A stretch of DNA of 64,000 nucleotides from Limnanthes douglasii subsp. nivea (GCA_036936605.1 JAUPFV010000004.1:124435706-124499705), one strand, 5' to 3'. Positions 35,695-46,899 are shown, counted from the first letter of the stretch. The notes: generated from the sequence alone by a model not told the origin. Numbers and translations are program-made.

Positions 35695-36550
35695 TCAATC
35701 AAAACTGCAACGAAAGTTGTACACTTACGATTTTCCTATCATGAAACCATCGTTGGAATAAATATCTCATTCAAAGAGAAAAATATCAAATATATGAAGT
35801 TTATTTTTTGTCTATTATATGGATGATCCAATCTGTAAGGTCCATAATTGGGGATTGTTTAATCGCTTTTGTTAGAGTAAGAGGAAAAATATACTAAACT
35901 TAAATTCAGAAAGAACTATTCGATATCTTAGTGACATACTGGATTTGTTATCTCATGTTGCCTTTCGTGAAAAATACCAGTTGAAATTAAAGTGAGTGGT
36001 TCCCTCAAACAACAAAGAGCTTAGTCAATAATTCAATCAAATGATATTGAGCATGTTTTCCATCTCATCTCGATAAACAAATGAGTTATTTATATTTGTT
36101 TGTATAATTATGCTCAATTTCATGTATGGCGATTCCGCCATTACCTTTTCATTAGTCGAGGAAAGAATCCGCACAAATCAGATTTTTTAAGGAACATATA
36201 AAGGGATCATTGGATTTGGTTAGACAATGTATGATTAATATACAATGATCAATTGTTTTAGCAATATACAAAATGTATTATCAAACATTCAATATGATTC
36301 CGCAAGATCTAGTTTCTCTCAAGTAATAGTTATAGCCAATTGAAAATATATTATGATCAATTCATAGATTATTTCAATTCTATTAATAAAGAGAATTTTG
36401 AATATCACACATTGATCAATCAAAAAGAGATTAAAAAACCGAAAGATATATCGGTTCTTTTGGATTTTCAATTCTTTAAATGGAATGAAGAGAGATATAA
36501 TCAGACTGATTCCCTAAATTACTTTATTAGATATTCTTTAATCCCATGGT
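35695..36550 (+). pseudogene. ycf2: nuclear plastid DNA: ycf2 fragment
   Basis: Read across frames, this matches a stretch in the N-terminal part of the plastid protein Ycf2: HETIVGINISFKEKNIKYM (35740-35797), YYMDDPI-like (35815), a block around [14 protein letters not shown] (36110-36150), [10 protein letters not shown] (36165), WIWLDNV (36210), and the open frame from 36340 with YDQFIDYFNSINKENFEYHT and LINQKEI. Ycf2 is a plastid AAA-type protein of the inner envelope import motor. Many substitutions and shifts show an old transfer. The match stops at about 36550, exactly where a truncated retrotransposon LTR begins. Confidence 0.9.
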
Positions 36551-36919
36551 TACGTGTCAATCCGAGTTGGCCTACTCCTTGAGCGCGATGAGGTTTATGC
36601 TAGCCGCGTGTTCTTGAGCTCGCCCGACTATGTGATCGACTAATTATCTTCGAGCTCGTTCTCCACTTAGCTTTAAGGTCGATTAGTTTATATGCGAGCT
36701 CGTCCCTTGTCTGCTCATCGCATCCTTAACCCGGTCGGTCAACTCATTGCTCAGATTATCATCGAGCTCGCTCTCCACTTCTCTATGAGGTCGATAGGAA
36801 CGTCGAGCTCGTCCTTTGCTTATTCGTTTGATCATTGTTATTTTATCTCATTAGTCCAAACTCACCATCTACCTTTCCTGCTCGTTTTCGTACTTATTCG
36901 GGGAATCACCGTCTTATCA
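36551..36919 (-). repeat. truncated 3' LTR of the 36.5-46.9 kb element
   Basis: Aligns to 46531-46899 from ACGTGTCAATCCGAGTTGGC to the terminal CTTATCA. The part matching 46234-46530 is missing. Just inside, the minus strand has the purine-rich CTAGAGGAAGCCC, a plausible polypurine tract. The LTR is rich in CGAGCTCG palindromes. Confidence 0.9.
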
Positions 36920-37051
36920 GGGCTTCCTCTAGTTTATAGGTTTAATAATTGTTTGAAAAGAATTTGTGAACCTGTAAAATAAAAATCACCATTAAATGAA
37001 CATGCAGAGGTAGGCGCGTGGTTATTCACAACAACTATTGGTGTCATTTTT

Positions 37052-37063
37052 TGACACGTGTCA
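37052..37063. promoter_or_regulatory. perfect G-box palindrome upstream of the antisense gene
   Basis: TGACACGTGTCA, a 12 bp palindrome containing the CACGTG core bound by plant bZIP and bHLH factors. It lies about 440 bases before the antisense gene's start codon, a fitting promoter position. Confidence 0.55.
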
Positions 37064-37498
37064 CTTGTGTAACTGTGACGGTTCTGACACCGCCGTATCT
37101 AGGATACAGCGCCTGACGCTTGAGTTTTTTGTACAACTTCTAATTGCTTAGTGATGTCACACCCATATGTTGTAATAATTTACATTCTTTTAACTTATTG
37201 TATGTAAATTTACTTGAAAAGGAAATAGAAACTCTTTCGATCATTTCACGTCGTTTGCTGGAGAAAGAAACATCAATTGCCATCTGAAAACTCTCTGTCG
37301 TATTTTGAATTTCAAACCAGGTACGTAATTCTTCAACAAATATAATCACTCGTATGTTGCGTTATAGCATGGAACCTTAGATTTTGGAGTGCAACATCTG
37401 TGAGTAGGTTATTCCCAAATGTGTATGCTTTCCCTGCGTCTAATCGATTGCCCTTACCTGCTATAAACATGCTGATTCATATCCTTAACTCATTGCAG

Positions 37499-40056
37499 TC
37501 TCAGTAGAAGTTATGGCACCAAAAAGGGCGACGAAGACGAAGGCAGATAAAATTGTGGAACCTGTGTTTGAGGAAACTAGTTCTCTAGAAAACTATTTCT
37601 CGTAGATAGCCCCCAAATACGTTTACTTTGATGAGACTGAAGTTACTACTCTTATGAATAGATGTAGGATTCCCGATAATGTGACTATAAGAGCGCCCGT
37701 TGTAGGTGAGCATCCCTATCAGGCCCAAGATACAGAGACATGTATCTTCACTACTTTGTTCGATTGGGGTTTGAGGTCGCCGCTACCTGAGCTTATCCAC
37801 GATTATTTTAATGTGCTAAGCATTTGCCCTACCCAACTTTCTGCAAAATGGATGGATATTGTTTCTTAGTGTAGTACTGAGCTCACGTCTGCTAGGAATC
37901 AACGTGTCCTTAGCAAACCTGTTAATGCCCATTGGCGTTACCAAACTGGCCAAAACCCCTTTCTTTTATACCCATTTTAAAGGGATGAAGAAGATTGTCT
38001 AGCTCCCTTCATCTGATAGGAATTGGAAAAATTCCTTTGTTTTCATATCTGGAAATTGGGAGCATAAAACACCCACTTTGAATCTTCAATTAGAAAGGAG
38101 ATGGAAAATAAAGTGTAAGCCTTAATAAAATTAGTTGAAATACTGTTTTGGTGGTCGAGTATTGTAAATCAACAACTTATGAGTGTTTATTTATGTAGAT
38201 GAGGCAGCTAGTCAGAGCTGGTGGAAGAAGGAGAAAGCTAAAATTTATGTAAACCCTTTAATCCAAATTGGGAATTTGGTATGTGAGGCGTGGAAGCAAG
38301 ATCCCAATCATCTATTTACGCGTTATAACTATCTGAAGTCAGGCTTGTGGTCTGTTCTGGAGTTAATGATCGCACAAGACGGTAAAGTTACGCTGGAAGA
38401 TAGGTCAGAAGCCACGATAGAGCGCATCAGGACGCTAATGGAAAAGAGATACCGGGAGAACAACAACACTGAGATTTGGCTTGCAGTGCCACAAACTACC
38501 CGAAAGGGTATTGAGGCAGGAGATTCATCATCCACTCCTGGCCAACCGAGTGGGCAAGAAGATATATTGGCGAGCAAAAATGGAGAAGAGGTCGAGTATA
38601 TCGAAAAGAATGTGGCAACTGTACAAGAAGTTTCTCAGACCAGTAAGGTGCGAGCAGAGCGAGAAGAGGAGAAGGACACTGACTCATCCTCGTTGGTTAA
38701 ACCTTGGAATAAGAAACATAAGGTGATTAAAGACATTGTTCCTCTTGTTGTGAGAAAGTTACAGTTGAGAGATGATGATAGTGATAGCACCGGAGCTGAT
38801 CCTGAATTAACAACTTGTCCCCCCAGCTCATCTTTCACCCAAACAAGGTGAGGGAGAGAATCCAAATGCTGTGGAGGAGCTGATTGATTTGGTGGAGGAT
38901 GGTGAGGAGAAAAAAGATGAGCCTTAGAAGAAAAACGTTATTCCACCAGAGCATGCTGAAATGATGAAACGTTGGGTGTATACTTCCAACATGCCTCCTA
39001 TGACAACGACGACGACTGGAGAGGGTATTATGTAGCAAATGGTGGGGATAATGGAGAAGACTAGAGGCGAGGATAAAGGCGTTGGGACTAGTCAACAGAG
39101 GGTGTCGGTGGAGGAGCTGCTGCCCAAGAAGATTATCATACTACGCCCCTCATCATTTATGTTCGAGCAGCTCCATCAAATTCCTGACTTACCGTATTAT
39201 GATAAGATGTTAGTTCATGAGATCTTACAACGACAAGTTGAGCTGGCCATTGAGGTAAGCCTCGTCATTTTTTTTGTTAAAAATGAGGTGTTATTATAAT
39301 GCTAACTTTTTTCGCTATACACAGATTCATCACAAATCGGTTGTACTGGGCTACCAGAGCATGTCCCCAGGTGATTTAGAAACTATGAAAAAATGGAGAC
39401 CCGAAGCCATGGTTTTTGGGTCAGCCAAAACGAACATCGCTGAGGTTATTCGCTTGAGGCATGCGTATACCTCAGCAAATGCGACCAAACACGAGGAGGT
39501 TGAAGCAAAGGCAAAACTGGAGACTACAATGGGGACCTTAAAATATGCTTTGATATGCAGCGACAAGAGGTGGAAAACCGCGTCCGACAATCACAAGATG
39601 GTATTGAAGCAAAATGAAAACTTGTTGAAAATGAATGATGAGTTGTATGCTCAGAGCTCAAACCTGATGGATATGAACTTAGCTCAATAAAAAAGGGTGG
39701 AAGAGCAAGCTGAGCGAATAGCCACTTTGACTGCTGACGTCACTAAATTGATGGCTAAAGTGGAGGAGGGGCGTGCCGATCTCGAGCGGGAAAGACAATG
39801 GTGGAAAAAGGATTTGGAGGTAGCTGTGGCAGAAATGGAGACTCAGATGTTCACTGTTTCCACAAAGATGATAACCAAAGAGAATAAGAAAGCCATAGCT
39901 GAGCTGATGGTGTTGAATCATGCGCTGAACTTGGGATCTTTAGCGTCTCTCGTTCAGGGCTCCGTACCACCTCGAAATGTTGGCTTTCCCCTTACACTAT
40001 TTGTTGAAGTTAGTACCACTCGTGCAGCTGATGTTACTTCATTAGAGCAAACCTAA
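37499..40056 (+). pseudogene. spliced antisense additional gene of the Tat-type element
   Basis: Runs opposite to gag-pol. A leader intron is likely: donor GTACGTAAT at 37321, acceptor CATTGCAG ending 37498, then ATG at 37513 (MAPKRATKTK). Further intron boundaries fit at 38113 (GTGTAAGC) with acceptor TATGTAG before 38200, and at 39255 (GTAAGC) with acceptor ACACAG ending 39324. Exon content: FDETEVTTLMNRCRIPDN; SWWKKEKAKIYVNPLIQIGNLVCEAW with a following basic, acidic linker (38183-38851); KTNIAEVIRLRHAY and a long coiled-coil-like tail rich in Glu, Lys and Ala to TAA 40054. Stops near 37603 and 37867, a shift near 37970 and another near 38845 disable it. The domain resembles the uncharacterised plant transposon/additional-ORF proteins; function unknown. 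Confidence 0.7.
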
Positions 40057-40711
40057 CTGCCTCCTTCCCCAAATGCCAAGTGACAGTCTTTGTTATCTTT
40101 TGTTGTTTGCTATGTGCCTGAGAACCTTGTGTTATATGACGTATTGTGAATACCTGTTGAACTTATTTCTGGATTTTCTTACGCCAATATGCTTAATGTT
40201 ATGAATATTTATGGAGAAAATGTAGAGTATATGTTTGTTGTGCTACATGGGGATCCTTACAGTTTCGAGCTGGCTCATCGCGTAACTTAGACAATAATTT
40301 CCATAATAGCTTGTTCGCGACGAGGTCATGGAGACCATCTTGCATAGTATATTTTAGACTTGGTCTTTAACCAGTTTGCTAATATACCCAGTATAAAGTA
40401 TGAGGCACGGTATGACCATTACATACCCCGTAGGCGTGGCCAATCAGCCCGTTCGTGTTTATAGACACTTAGTATGGACTCAGTATGGTCTATTGCGTAG
40501 CCACGAATGGCATGATCATTGACCCTTTCGCTAATTGTAAGGATAAAACTTGCAACAAACACATATTGGCGAAAGCATAAATTATATTGAAAGAAAAAAT
40601 TGTTGTCTTAAGATGCCTCATTAAAAAATATCCCCACGTCATCAGGGAGGAAAAAGATTGCATCAATACATTCTAAGTAGTTTGGCGATACAATTTTAGG
40701 TGATGGACATT
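40057..40711. other. spacer between the two convergent coding strands of the element
   Basis: No coding sequence. The minus strand near 40560-40640 carries a stretch (TGCCTCATTAAAA on the plus strand at 40615) like one that follows pol in the neighbouring element at 48450-48500, so it is probably the shared post-pol region of this family. Confidence 0.5.
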
Positions 40712-41890
40712 TCAAGGGTTTTTAAGTGCTCGGCCACTTTGATCTGCTAATCTGTACGCGCCATGGTGCCATGTGGAGATAATCGTATATGGGCCTTCCC
40801 AATTTGATCCCAGTTTGCCACTTGTTCCACTATAGGAGCCTTGAAGTACCTTCTTTAAGACTAAGTCACCTTTCTTAAAAGAACGTGGCTTTAGTCGAGC
40901 ATTGAAGCGTCCCATCATCAGGCTTTTACAGTGTTTTGCTCGTACCCGGGCTTGGTCTTATTGATCTTTGAGGAGGTCCAAGCATGTTGATCTGACTATT
41001 AGGTTTGCTTCTTCTTCATAGCGCTCGATTCGATGGCTTGGTACAATGATCTCTGCTGGGATGACTGCTTTAGTGCCGTGTACCAGGGGGAAATGTGTGT
41101 CTCATGTTGTTGAGCGTGGGGTGGTTTGATATGCCCATAACACCTCAGCCGACTTATCCCGCAATTTCCCTTTGGCTCCTTCCTTTTTTTCTTAAGTCCT
41201 TCGAGCAGCGTCCTGTTTGTTACTTCGACCTGGCCATTGGCCTGAGGATAATAAGGTGTGTAAAAGTGCTGGAGAATCTCATATCGCTTGTAGAAGTTGG
41301 TGAGTATCGAATTTTGAAATTGTGGACCGTTTTCTGTCATTGGAATCCACAGAATTTCGTATCTAGTTAGAATTTGATTATAAAGGAAGTCACATACCTC
41401 ATGTGCGCGCGTTTGAAATAGATATTTCGCCTTGACCAATTTGGAGAAATAATCTACCGCGACAATAAGGAACTGCCTCTTTTCGTAGCCATTGGCAAAT
41501 GGCCCACTAGATTTATCCCCCACTTATCGAAAAGACATGGAACATGAACATTCTGCATAGGTTCGTTGGGTCTATGATGTGTGTTTGCATACTTCTGACA
41601 TTTATGACATTGTTGTACAAGACTTTCCGCATCAACTGCGAGCTCGGGCCAATAGTAACCCGCCATGAGGAACCGACGAATTAGTGTTTGGTGGCCACAA
41701 TGAGCACCTGCCCCCTGAATGTAGATCAGTTAATATCGAGTTGGCTTCCGTGCGATCAAGACATCGGAGCAATAGCCGAGTCGAACTTTTCTTGTATATG
41801 ATGTTATCAAGAACACAAAACTTGGCTTCCTTGATCTATAGTGCTCGGGCCTCATTTTTATTTGGTGGCGATTGGCCAGATGTCAAGTAG
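40712..41890 (-). pseudogene. integrase of the Tat-type element
   Basis: The zinc-binding domain is at 41666-41540 (GYYWPELAVDAESLVQQCHKCQKYA), the catalytic core at 41523-40999, and the C-terminal domain at 40918-40712 (FKKGDLVLKKVLQG, NWEGPYTI). In the core, AVDYFSKLVKAK carries the first acidic residue, but the second motif reads TENGPQF where live enzymes have TDNGPQF, so the second catalytic Asp is Glu. The third motif, YPQANGQVEVTNRTLLEGLKK, keeps its Glu. A frameshift lies between zinc domain and core (about 41500), and more follow near 41000. Integrase would insert the cDNA. Confidence 0.9.
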
Positions 41891-41895
41891 TGCAG

Positions 41896-42324
41896 CTATG
41901 GTATTCTCCAATCTGTATCACTTGCGATTGAGTTGATGGTTGTCGTTGTGGGTATGAGCTCGGTCATGGGGAGTTGTTGGAGTAAAAATGTGGGATGCTC
42001 TCCTAAAGCTGCAGTCATGGCTAGAATATTGGCTGTTGAGTTATCTTTTTGTGGGATTTTCTCGTATGAAACATAGCTGAAGTTAGATTCAGATTCTTTG
42101 AGTATCACGAGGTACTCTTTAATGCCTTCTTGTCTGGCGTCGTAAGTACCCATTGTCTGGTTGACCACTAACTGATAATCAGACTTGATCCTAATGCTAC
42201 GTGCTCCATATATCAAGGCCAATTTCATGCCACATAGAGTAACTTCGTATTCTGCCACGTTATTTGTTACCGGGAACTTAAAATGAACCGCCTGTTTGAT
42301 CTCCTCACCATTTGGGGATCGCAA
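41896..42324 (-). pseudogene. second (archaeal-like) RNase H of the Tat-type element
   Basis: A 142-residue open frame reading VTNNVAEYEVTLCGMKLALI, RSIRIKSDYQLVVNQTMGTY and EKIPQKDNSTANILAMTAAL. These are the RVT_3 RNase H motifs (live copies: NNEAEYEALIAGL, SDSQLVVNQ, IPRSEN). It sits between the pol RNase H and integrase, which is specific to the plant Tat lineage of gypsy elements. The frame is open but the conserved NNEAEYEA is changed to NNVAEYEV. Confidence 0.9.
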
Positions 42325-42399
42325 GACAACTCATGTTCCTCCGCCCGATGTTGAAGATGCACCTTCAATTTCAACGGTCCATTTGTCTAAACTTGTTAC

Positions 42400-43016
42400 T
42401 CTTTGGTCTTCTGTGTCAGTTTGTTGATTCCTAGAAGAGGTGGATTCGGCAAGGAAATCAGTGATTTTCTGTCCTTTAATAGCTAGACGTGGCTCAAAAC
42501 GAATATCGTACTCACCGAGCTCGATACTCCATTTGGTGAGTCTGCCGGAAACATCCAGCTTCTATAGTATTGTTCGTAAGGGAAATGATGTCTGCACCGT
42601 ACTGATGTGCCCTTGGAAGTATGGTCGCATTCGTCGGGCTGCAATAACTAAACTTAGAGCAAGTTTTTCAAGATTCAAGTACATTGTTTCCGCATCTGTT
42701 AGTGTTTTGCTCGTGTAATATATCGGGCGTTGTATCCTATTCGGGTCACGTACTAAAGCCGAACTCACAAAAATTGGTGACACCGTCAGGTAGAGGAACA
42801 ATGGTTCCTCAGCTATAGGTGCAGACGGAATCTCTAGAGAGGTGAGATATTGTTTGAGCTCAGTGAAATCTTTGTTACACTTTTCTATCCAGGAAAACTT
42901 CGTAGTGCCCCGTAAAACTTCAAAAAAGTGATACTTTTGCCCGACGCGCGGGAGATGAACCTGGATAAAGCTGTTATCCTTCCCGTGATACATTGTACTT
43001 ATTTGATATTTTTTGG
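42400..43016 (-). pseudogene. RT connection and first RNase H of the Tat-type element
   Basis: Open frame 42993-42562 reads FEVLRGTTKFSWIEKCNKDF, LYLTVSPIFVSSALVRD, RPIYYTSKTLTDAETMY, LEKLALSLVIAARRMRPYFQGH. This is the gypsy RNase H directly after RT. The linker toward the second RNase H is readable down to 42400 after a frameshift. Confidence 0.9.
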
Positions 43017-43122
43017 AGGGTCCATTGGTAGAATTGCATTTAAGTGGAGGAGGTCGGCTTCAATACCTCGTTAACTTACCACGTAACCCAAAAACTTTCC
43101 CTTAGCTACACTAAAAAAACAC

Positions 43123-43800
43123 TTATCCTGGTGAGCTTGAGGTTGAACTGTCTAACAAATCGAAAATAGTCAGTAACTTCTCCAAGTGTTGCGCTTCTTC
43201 ATGAGTTTTAACAATCATGTCGTCAATGTATGCTTCTAAATGGTTACCCATATGGTCTTGAAAAATGTGGTTTATCAGTCGTTGATACGTTGAACCCGCG
43301 TTCTTGAAACCGAAAGGCATGACCGCGTAGCAGTATGGACCTCTTTCAGTTTGAAATGCGGTGTGCTCCTGGTCGGATGGGTGAAGGCAAATCTGGTTGT
43401 ATCCGGAGTATGCATCCATGAATGACAAGTACTCGTAACCCAAAGCCGAATCGACCAACTGATCGATGTGCGGTAATGGGAAAGCATCATTGGGGCATGC
43501 CTGATTCAGGTCGGTGAAATTCATGCACATTCTCCATTAGCCGCTCTTCTTTTTTACCAGAACAGGGTTAGCAATCCAGACCAGATATCTTGATTTTCGG
43601 ATGTGTCCTAGACGAGGTAATTTGGCCACCTCGGCTAATATAACTGCCTGCTTTTCTACTAAGTAAGATCTGCGCTTTTGACGTACTAGTTTGGCGCAAG
43701 GGCTAATAGACAACTCATAACTTATAATTGAAAGGCTTACCCCTGAGACATCAGCTGCCTCCCAAGAATTTTTTTTTAAAAGTTTTTGCTAACAAAGTAG
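43123..43800 (-). pseudogene. reverse transcriptase of the Tat-type element
   Basis: Upstream part: WIANPVLVKKKSG, a stop (TAA near 43541), then WRMCMNFTDLNQACPNDAFPLP. Open frame 43530-43123 continues with SFMDAYSGYNQICLH, YCYAVMPFGFKNAGSTYQRL and the catalytic box AYIDDMIVKTHEE with both Asp intact. RT copies the element RNA into DNA. Only one stop interrupts the fingers and palm, so this is fairly young. Confidence 0.93.
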
Positions 43801-43949
43801 TTAAACGTACCTTAAAGTCTTGAGATAACTCATTCCCTAGTTAAAACATACGGCCGTTGGCTATAAGTGTATCCAATACTGTAGTACTGGCATCAACTGA
43901 GTCTTCACTCTCACGCGGGTCATCCACTGGGTCCGCCGAGGTAAGATCT

Positions 43950-44420
43950 AGTGTCTCTGGTTCGGGGTCCCCCTCGCCATTTAATTACTATCAGAGTGGT
44001 TTGGATGGGTCTGACGCGATCACGTAACATGTTCATGCGGTTCTTTGGCTGCCTCGTATCGTTCCACGAAGCTTCCCACCGGATATTTTATGCATTGTCG
44101 AAACGTACACAGTGTTGCTTCCATTATATGCAGCCATAGTCTTCCAATAATAGCATGGTAAGTGCTTGGTGCGTCGGAGATTATGAACAGTGTTTTTAAT
44201 TCTTTTTTAATGGCTCTGTGGCCAACTTTTACCAGTAGCTCCACCTCCCTAACACATTGTGGAGTTTTAACTTCGTAGCTGACCAAAGTACGTTGGGTTG
44301 GTCGGTATGGAGATACATTTTGCATACGGTTGAAACTAATTTTGAATATAATGTTTGCAGAACTCCTGCCGTCGACCAGGACTCAATTCACCATTACTCC
44401 TCCGATGTCGAGGTGAATAG
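43950..44420 (-). pseudogene. retropepsin-like protease region of the Tat-type element
   Basis: Open frame 44325-44020 reads VREVELLVKVGHRAIKKELKTLFIISDAPSTYHAIIGRLWLHIMEA, then CIKYPVGS. The APSTYHAIIGR block is the C-terminal hallmark of gypsy protease. Just upstream (44335-44400) the minus strand encodes a VDGRSSANIIF-like stretch, where the DTG active site should be; the third residue pattern there is DGR, not DTG. Confidence 0.8.
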
Positions 44421-44555
44421 TTAAAGCATCCTCATGGGGCAGACTGACCTCTGAGATCATCATTGTTGAACGTGAGATCGACCACTGAATCCCCGTTTGT
44501 TTGAAGCAACCCCATGTATTAGTGTCGAATTCCCTCATGATATGGTGAGAAGCCA

Positions 44556-46188
44556 TTGTTGCTTATTAGCTCCCGTTTATTCTCCATTTGCTTGTTTCTC
44601 ATTGTTTGGAGAACGGACTTCCTCGCGGCGATCCGGATGAGACCGTTTGATATATTGTATCAGCTCCCCATTGTCAATCAGTCGTTGAATCTCTTCTCTG
44701 AGTTGCCAACACTCATCCGTGGAATGTTCGTGGTCCTTATGACATGCTTAAAAATATTGGTTAGATCGTTTAAAGCCTGGGGCGCTTATCATGCGCGGTG
44801 CTTGGTACTTTGTTCGTCCTCGTGTTCGGTCATAAATCATGGAGATAGCTTCAGTCAGTGGAGTGAATCGTCTACTTGGTTGATCGAGCTGTTGAGGTCG
44901 CCGACTGTAATCCCGCCTAGGCTGTTCTTCGAGCCTTTTTCTTTATGATCCTCCTTCTTTGGAATCTGATCCACGCCGCTCAGGTGACCCGCCTCTTCTG
45001 GCATCATAGACTATGATAAAAGTATATGCATTGGCGAGTAAATCCCTCATGTTCTCGGTTGGAAACTTGATGAGGTCAGCATAGAGATCACCTTTTCGGT
45101 CGAGCCCTCGCTTCAAGGATGCCACCACCATATTTTTGACTAAATCTGGTAAAGCATTCATAGCATGAACAAATCTCATAACATAACTCTTAAGGGACTC
45201 ACCTCGCCGGTGGTAAAGGTCCATGACAGAGTCCTGCTCCCACTTAAGCTTTTTGTTACCAACAAACCTTTCTCTGAACGCCTTCCACATCCCGGTAAAG
45301 TCGTAGATGGACCCTTTTGGCAAGTTGTTGAACCAATCCATAAAATTACCTTTGAGGGTCATAGAGAGTTCCCGGTACAGCATCGCGTCGTCGAGGTTGA
45401 ACGCCATCATCATGATTCAGAATTGCTCCAAATGCCTTTCTGGGTCTCCTGTTCTATCATAAGCTTCTATCCTGAAAGGGTCGAACTTCCTTGGGAGCTG
45501 GGATTCGAGAATCTTCTCAGAGAATGGTGAATCTTTGAGTATGTAAGCTGACAGTCTCGGGCGAACCTGGTTATAATGGAGATCTTCATTTTCCCGAGCT
45601 CGCTTGGTAGGCGTCTGTTTCCTCTCGCGGACCTTTGTTGCGGTTCTTATCTTCATTCTCGCATTCGCCCTCGTGTTTATCGTCCCGCTTGGGTGATCAA
45701 TCTACTCTGTCAGCTTTGCTAGCCTCCGGGCTGGACGACTGATTTACTCGGCTTGTTCCCTTGATCTTAGCGGTGAAGGCATGGATGACGTCATTCATTC
45801 CTTCCATAGTGGCGTGCATGGCCTGTTCCCTTGCATCTCTTTCGAATGCTACCTTCAACTGCTCTTCCTGGAGATGTTGGATTCTTTGTTCTAGTTGGAG
45901 GACCACAGAATCAGCGGCAGGGGTGGCTTTCATAGTTTCTTGGGCCACTGGTGCATCCGCCTATTAATGTGGTTGTAGTTTTGCCCGAGGAGCAACGACT
46001 AGTAGAGTTGGAAGCTCTTCAGGCATGACTGTTCCAAGGGGTGCCATGGGATTACCCCCTTGGGATGGTACAAGAATGGGGTATAGGGTGTCTTGCCCAG
46101 GTGGTGGATTCGTCATTCCTCTCTTGTTCATTGTTGCTTCACTTGTTTCCTGGTTGTCCTTCTCTATTCCTGACCTTGTGACTATCAT
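44556..46188 (-). pseudogene. gag of the Tat-type element
   Basis: Starts at ATG 46188 (MIVTRSGIEKDNQE). In-frame stops TAA and TAG occur at 45966-45961, a frameshift lies between 45697 and 45656, and an in-frame stop at 45419-45417. The retrotransposon gag domain is clear at 45413-44990: LKGNFMDWFNNLPKGSIYDF, WKAFRERFVGNKK, QDSVMDLYHRRGESLKSYVMRFV, YADLIKFPTENMRDLLANAY. Gag forms the cytoplasmic particle that packages the RNA. Downstream a CHKDHEHST-like knuckle is readable near 44720-44755. Confidence 0.9.
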
Positions 46189-46209
46189 GGTTGATGATTA
46201 GTTGTTTTC

Positions 46210-46231
46210 CCACAGATGACGCCAAATTCGT
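46210..46231 (-). other. primer-binding region of the Tat-type element
   Basis: On the minus strand, directly after the 5' LTR, TTTGGCGTCATCTGTGGGAA is found. This matches the usual plant gypsy signature TGGCGCCGTCTGTGGGAA except for small changes, and marks where a host tRNA primes reverse transcription. Confidence 0.75.
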
Positions 46232-46233
46232 TA

Positions 46234-46899
46234 TGGGAATAACAAGTTCTGCCAAAGTAGAGTCTTAAGTTTTTTAGTCAGAAAAGAGATGAGGCAAAAA
46301 AATATCGTCATATTTATCAATAGATTATTCCTACTTATAGTGTTATGAGTTAGTGGGCAGTTACATTTGTTTTGAATTACACTTAATGCCCCACTAACTC
46401 ATTAAAATCACTTCTCCTATAATTTTGGACCAACTTCCTGAAATGGTTTGACTTAAAGTTTATAACGTTTATTACATAATGAGTACGGAAATGATTCATT
46501 CCTTTAATTACATGTTTTGACTGATTTTACGTGTCAATCCGAGTTGGCCTACTCCTTGAGCGCGATGAGGTCGGTGTTGGCCGCATGTTCTTGAATTCTC
46601 CCGACTATGTGATCGACTAATTATCTTCGAGCTCGTTCTCCACTTAGCTTTAAGGTCGATTAGTTTATATGCGAGCTCGTCCCTTGTCTGCTCATCGCAT
46701 CCTTAGCCTGGTCGGTCAACTCGTTGCTCTGATTATCATCGAGCTCGCTCTCCACTTATATATGAGGTCGATAGGAACGTCGAGCTCGTCCTCTCCTTAT
46801 TCGTTTGATCCTTGTTCATTTATCACCTTAGTCCAAGCTCACCATCCGTCTTTCCTGTTCGTTTTTGTATTTACTCGGGGGAATCCCCCCTTATCAATT
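46234..46899 (-). repeat. 5' LTR of the 36.5-46.9 kb element
   Basis: Full-length LTR of about 666 bases, TGGGAATAACAAG to CCTTATCA on the plus strand. The right part aligns to 36551-36919. Repeated CGAGCTCG motifs are present in both copies. Confidence 0.8.

Larger units (their letters stand above)
36551..46899 (-). mobile_element. Tat-type Ty3/gypsy retrotransposon with antisense gene
   Basis: Best preserved element here. On the minus strand: 5' LTR 46234-46899, primer-binding region near 46210-46231, gag, protease, RT, RNase H, second RNase H, integrase (to about 40710), then 3' LTR. The plus strand carries a spliced gene (37499-40056) between pol and the 3' LTR. The 3' LTR (36551-36919) keeps only its first part and ends abruptly at the ycf2 fragment, so there is no target duplication. 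The aligned LTR parts are about 90 percent alike by eye. Stops and shifts scattered through pol mean it is not active. Tat elements can also carry antisense additional ORFs, as in Grande. Confidence 0.9.

Noticed and set aside
36340..36582. A small expressed host protein
   Set aside because: The open stretch is ycf2-derived up to about 36550 and continues into retrotransposon LTR; it is a chance fusion.
38329..39095. Minus-strand reading frames over the antisense gene
   Set aside because: They mirror the plus-strand exons, have no motif, and pol on that strand has already ended near 40710.
40712..46188. Endogenous pararetrovirus (caulimovirus-like) sequence
   Set aside because: LTRs, integrase and a Tat-type second RNase H are present and there is no movement-protein region, so these are Ty3/gypsy retrotransposons.
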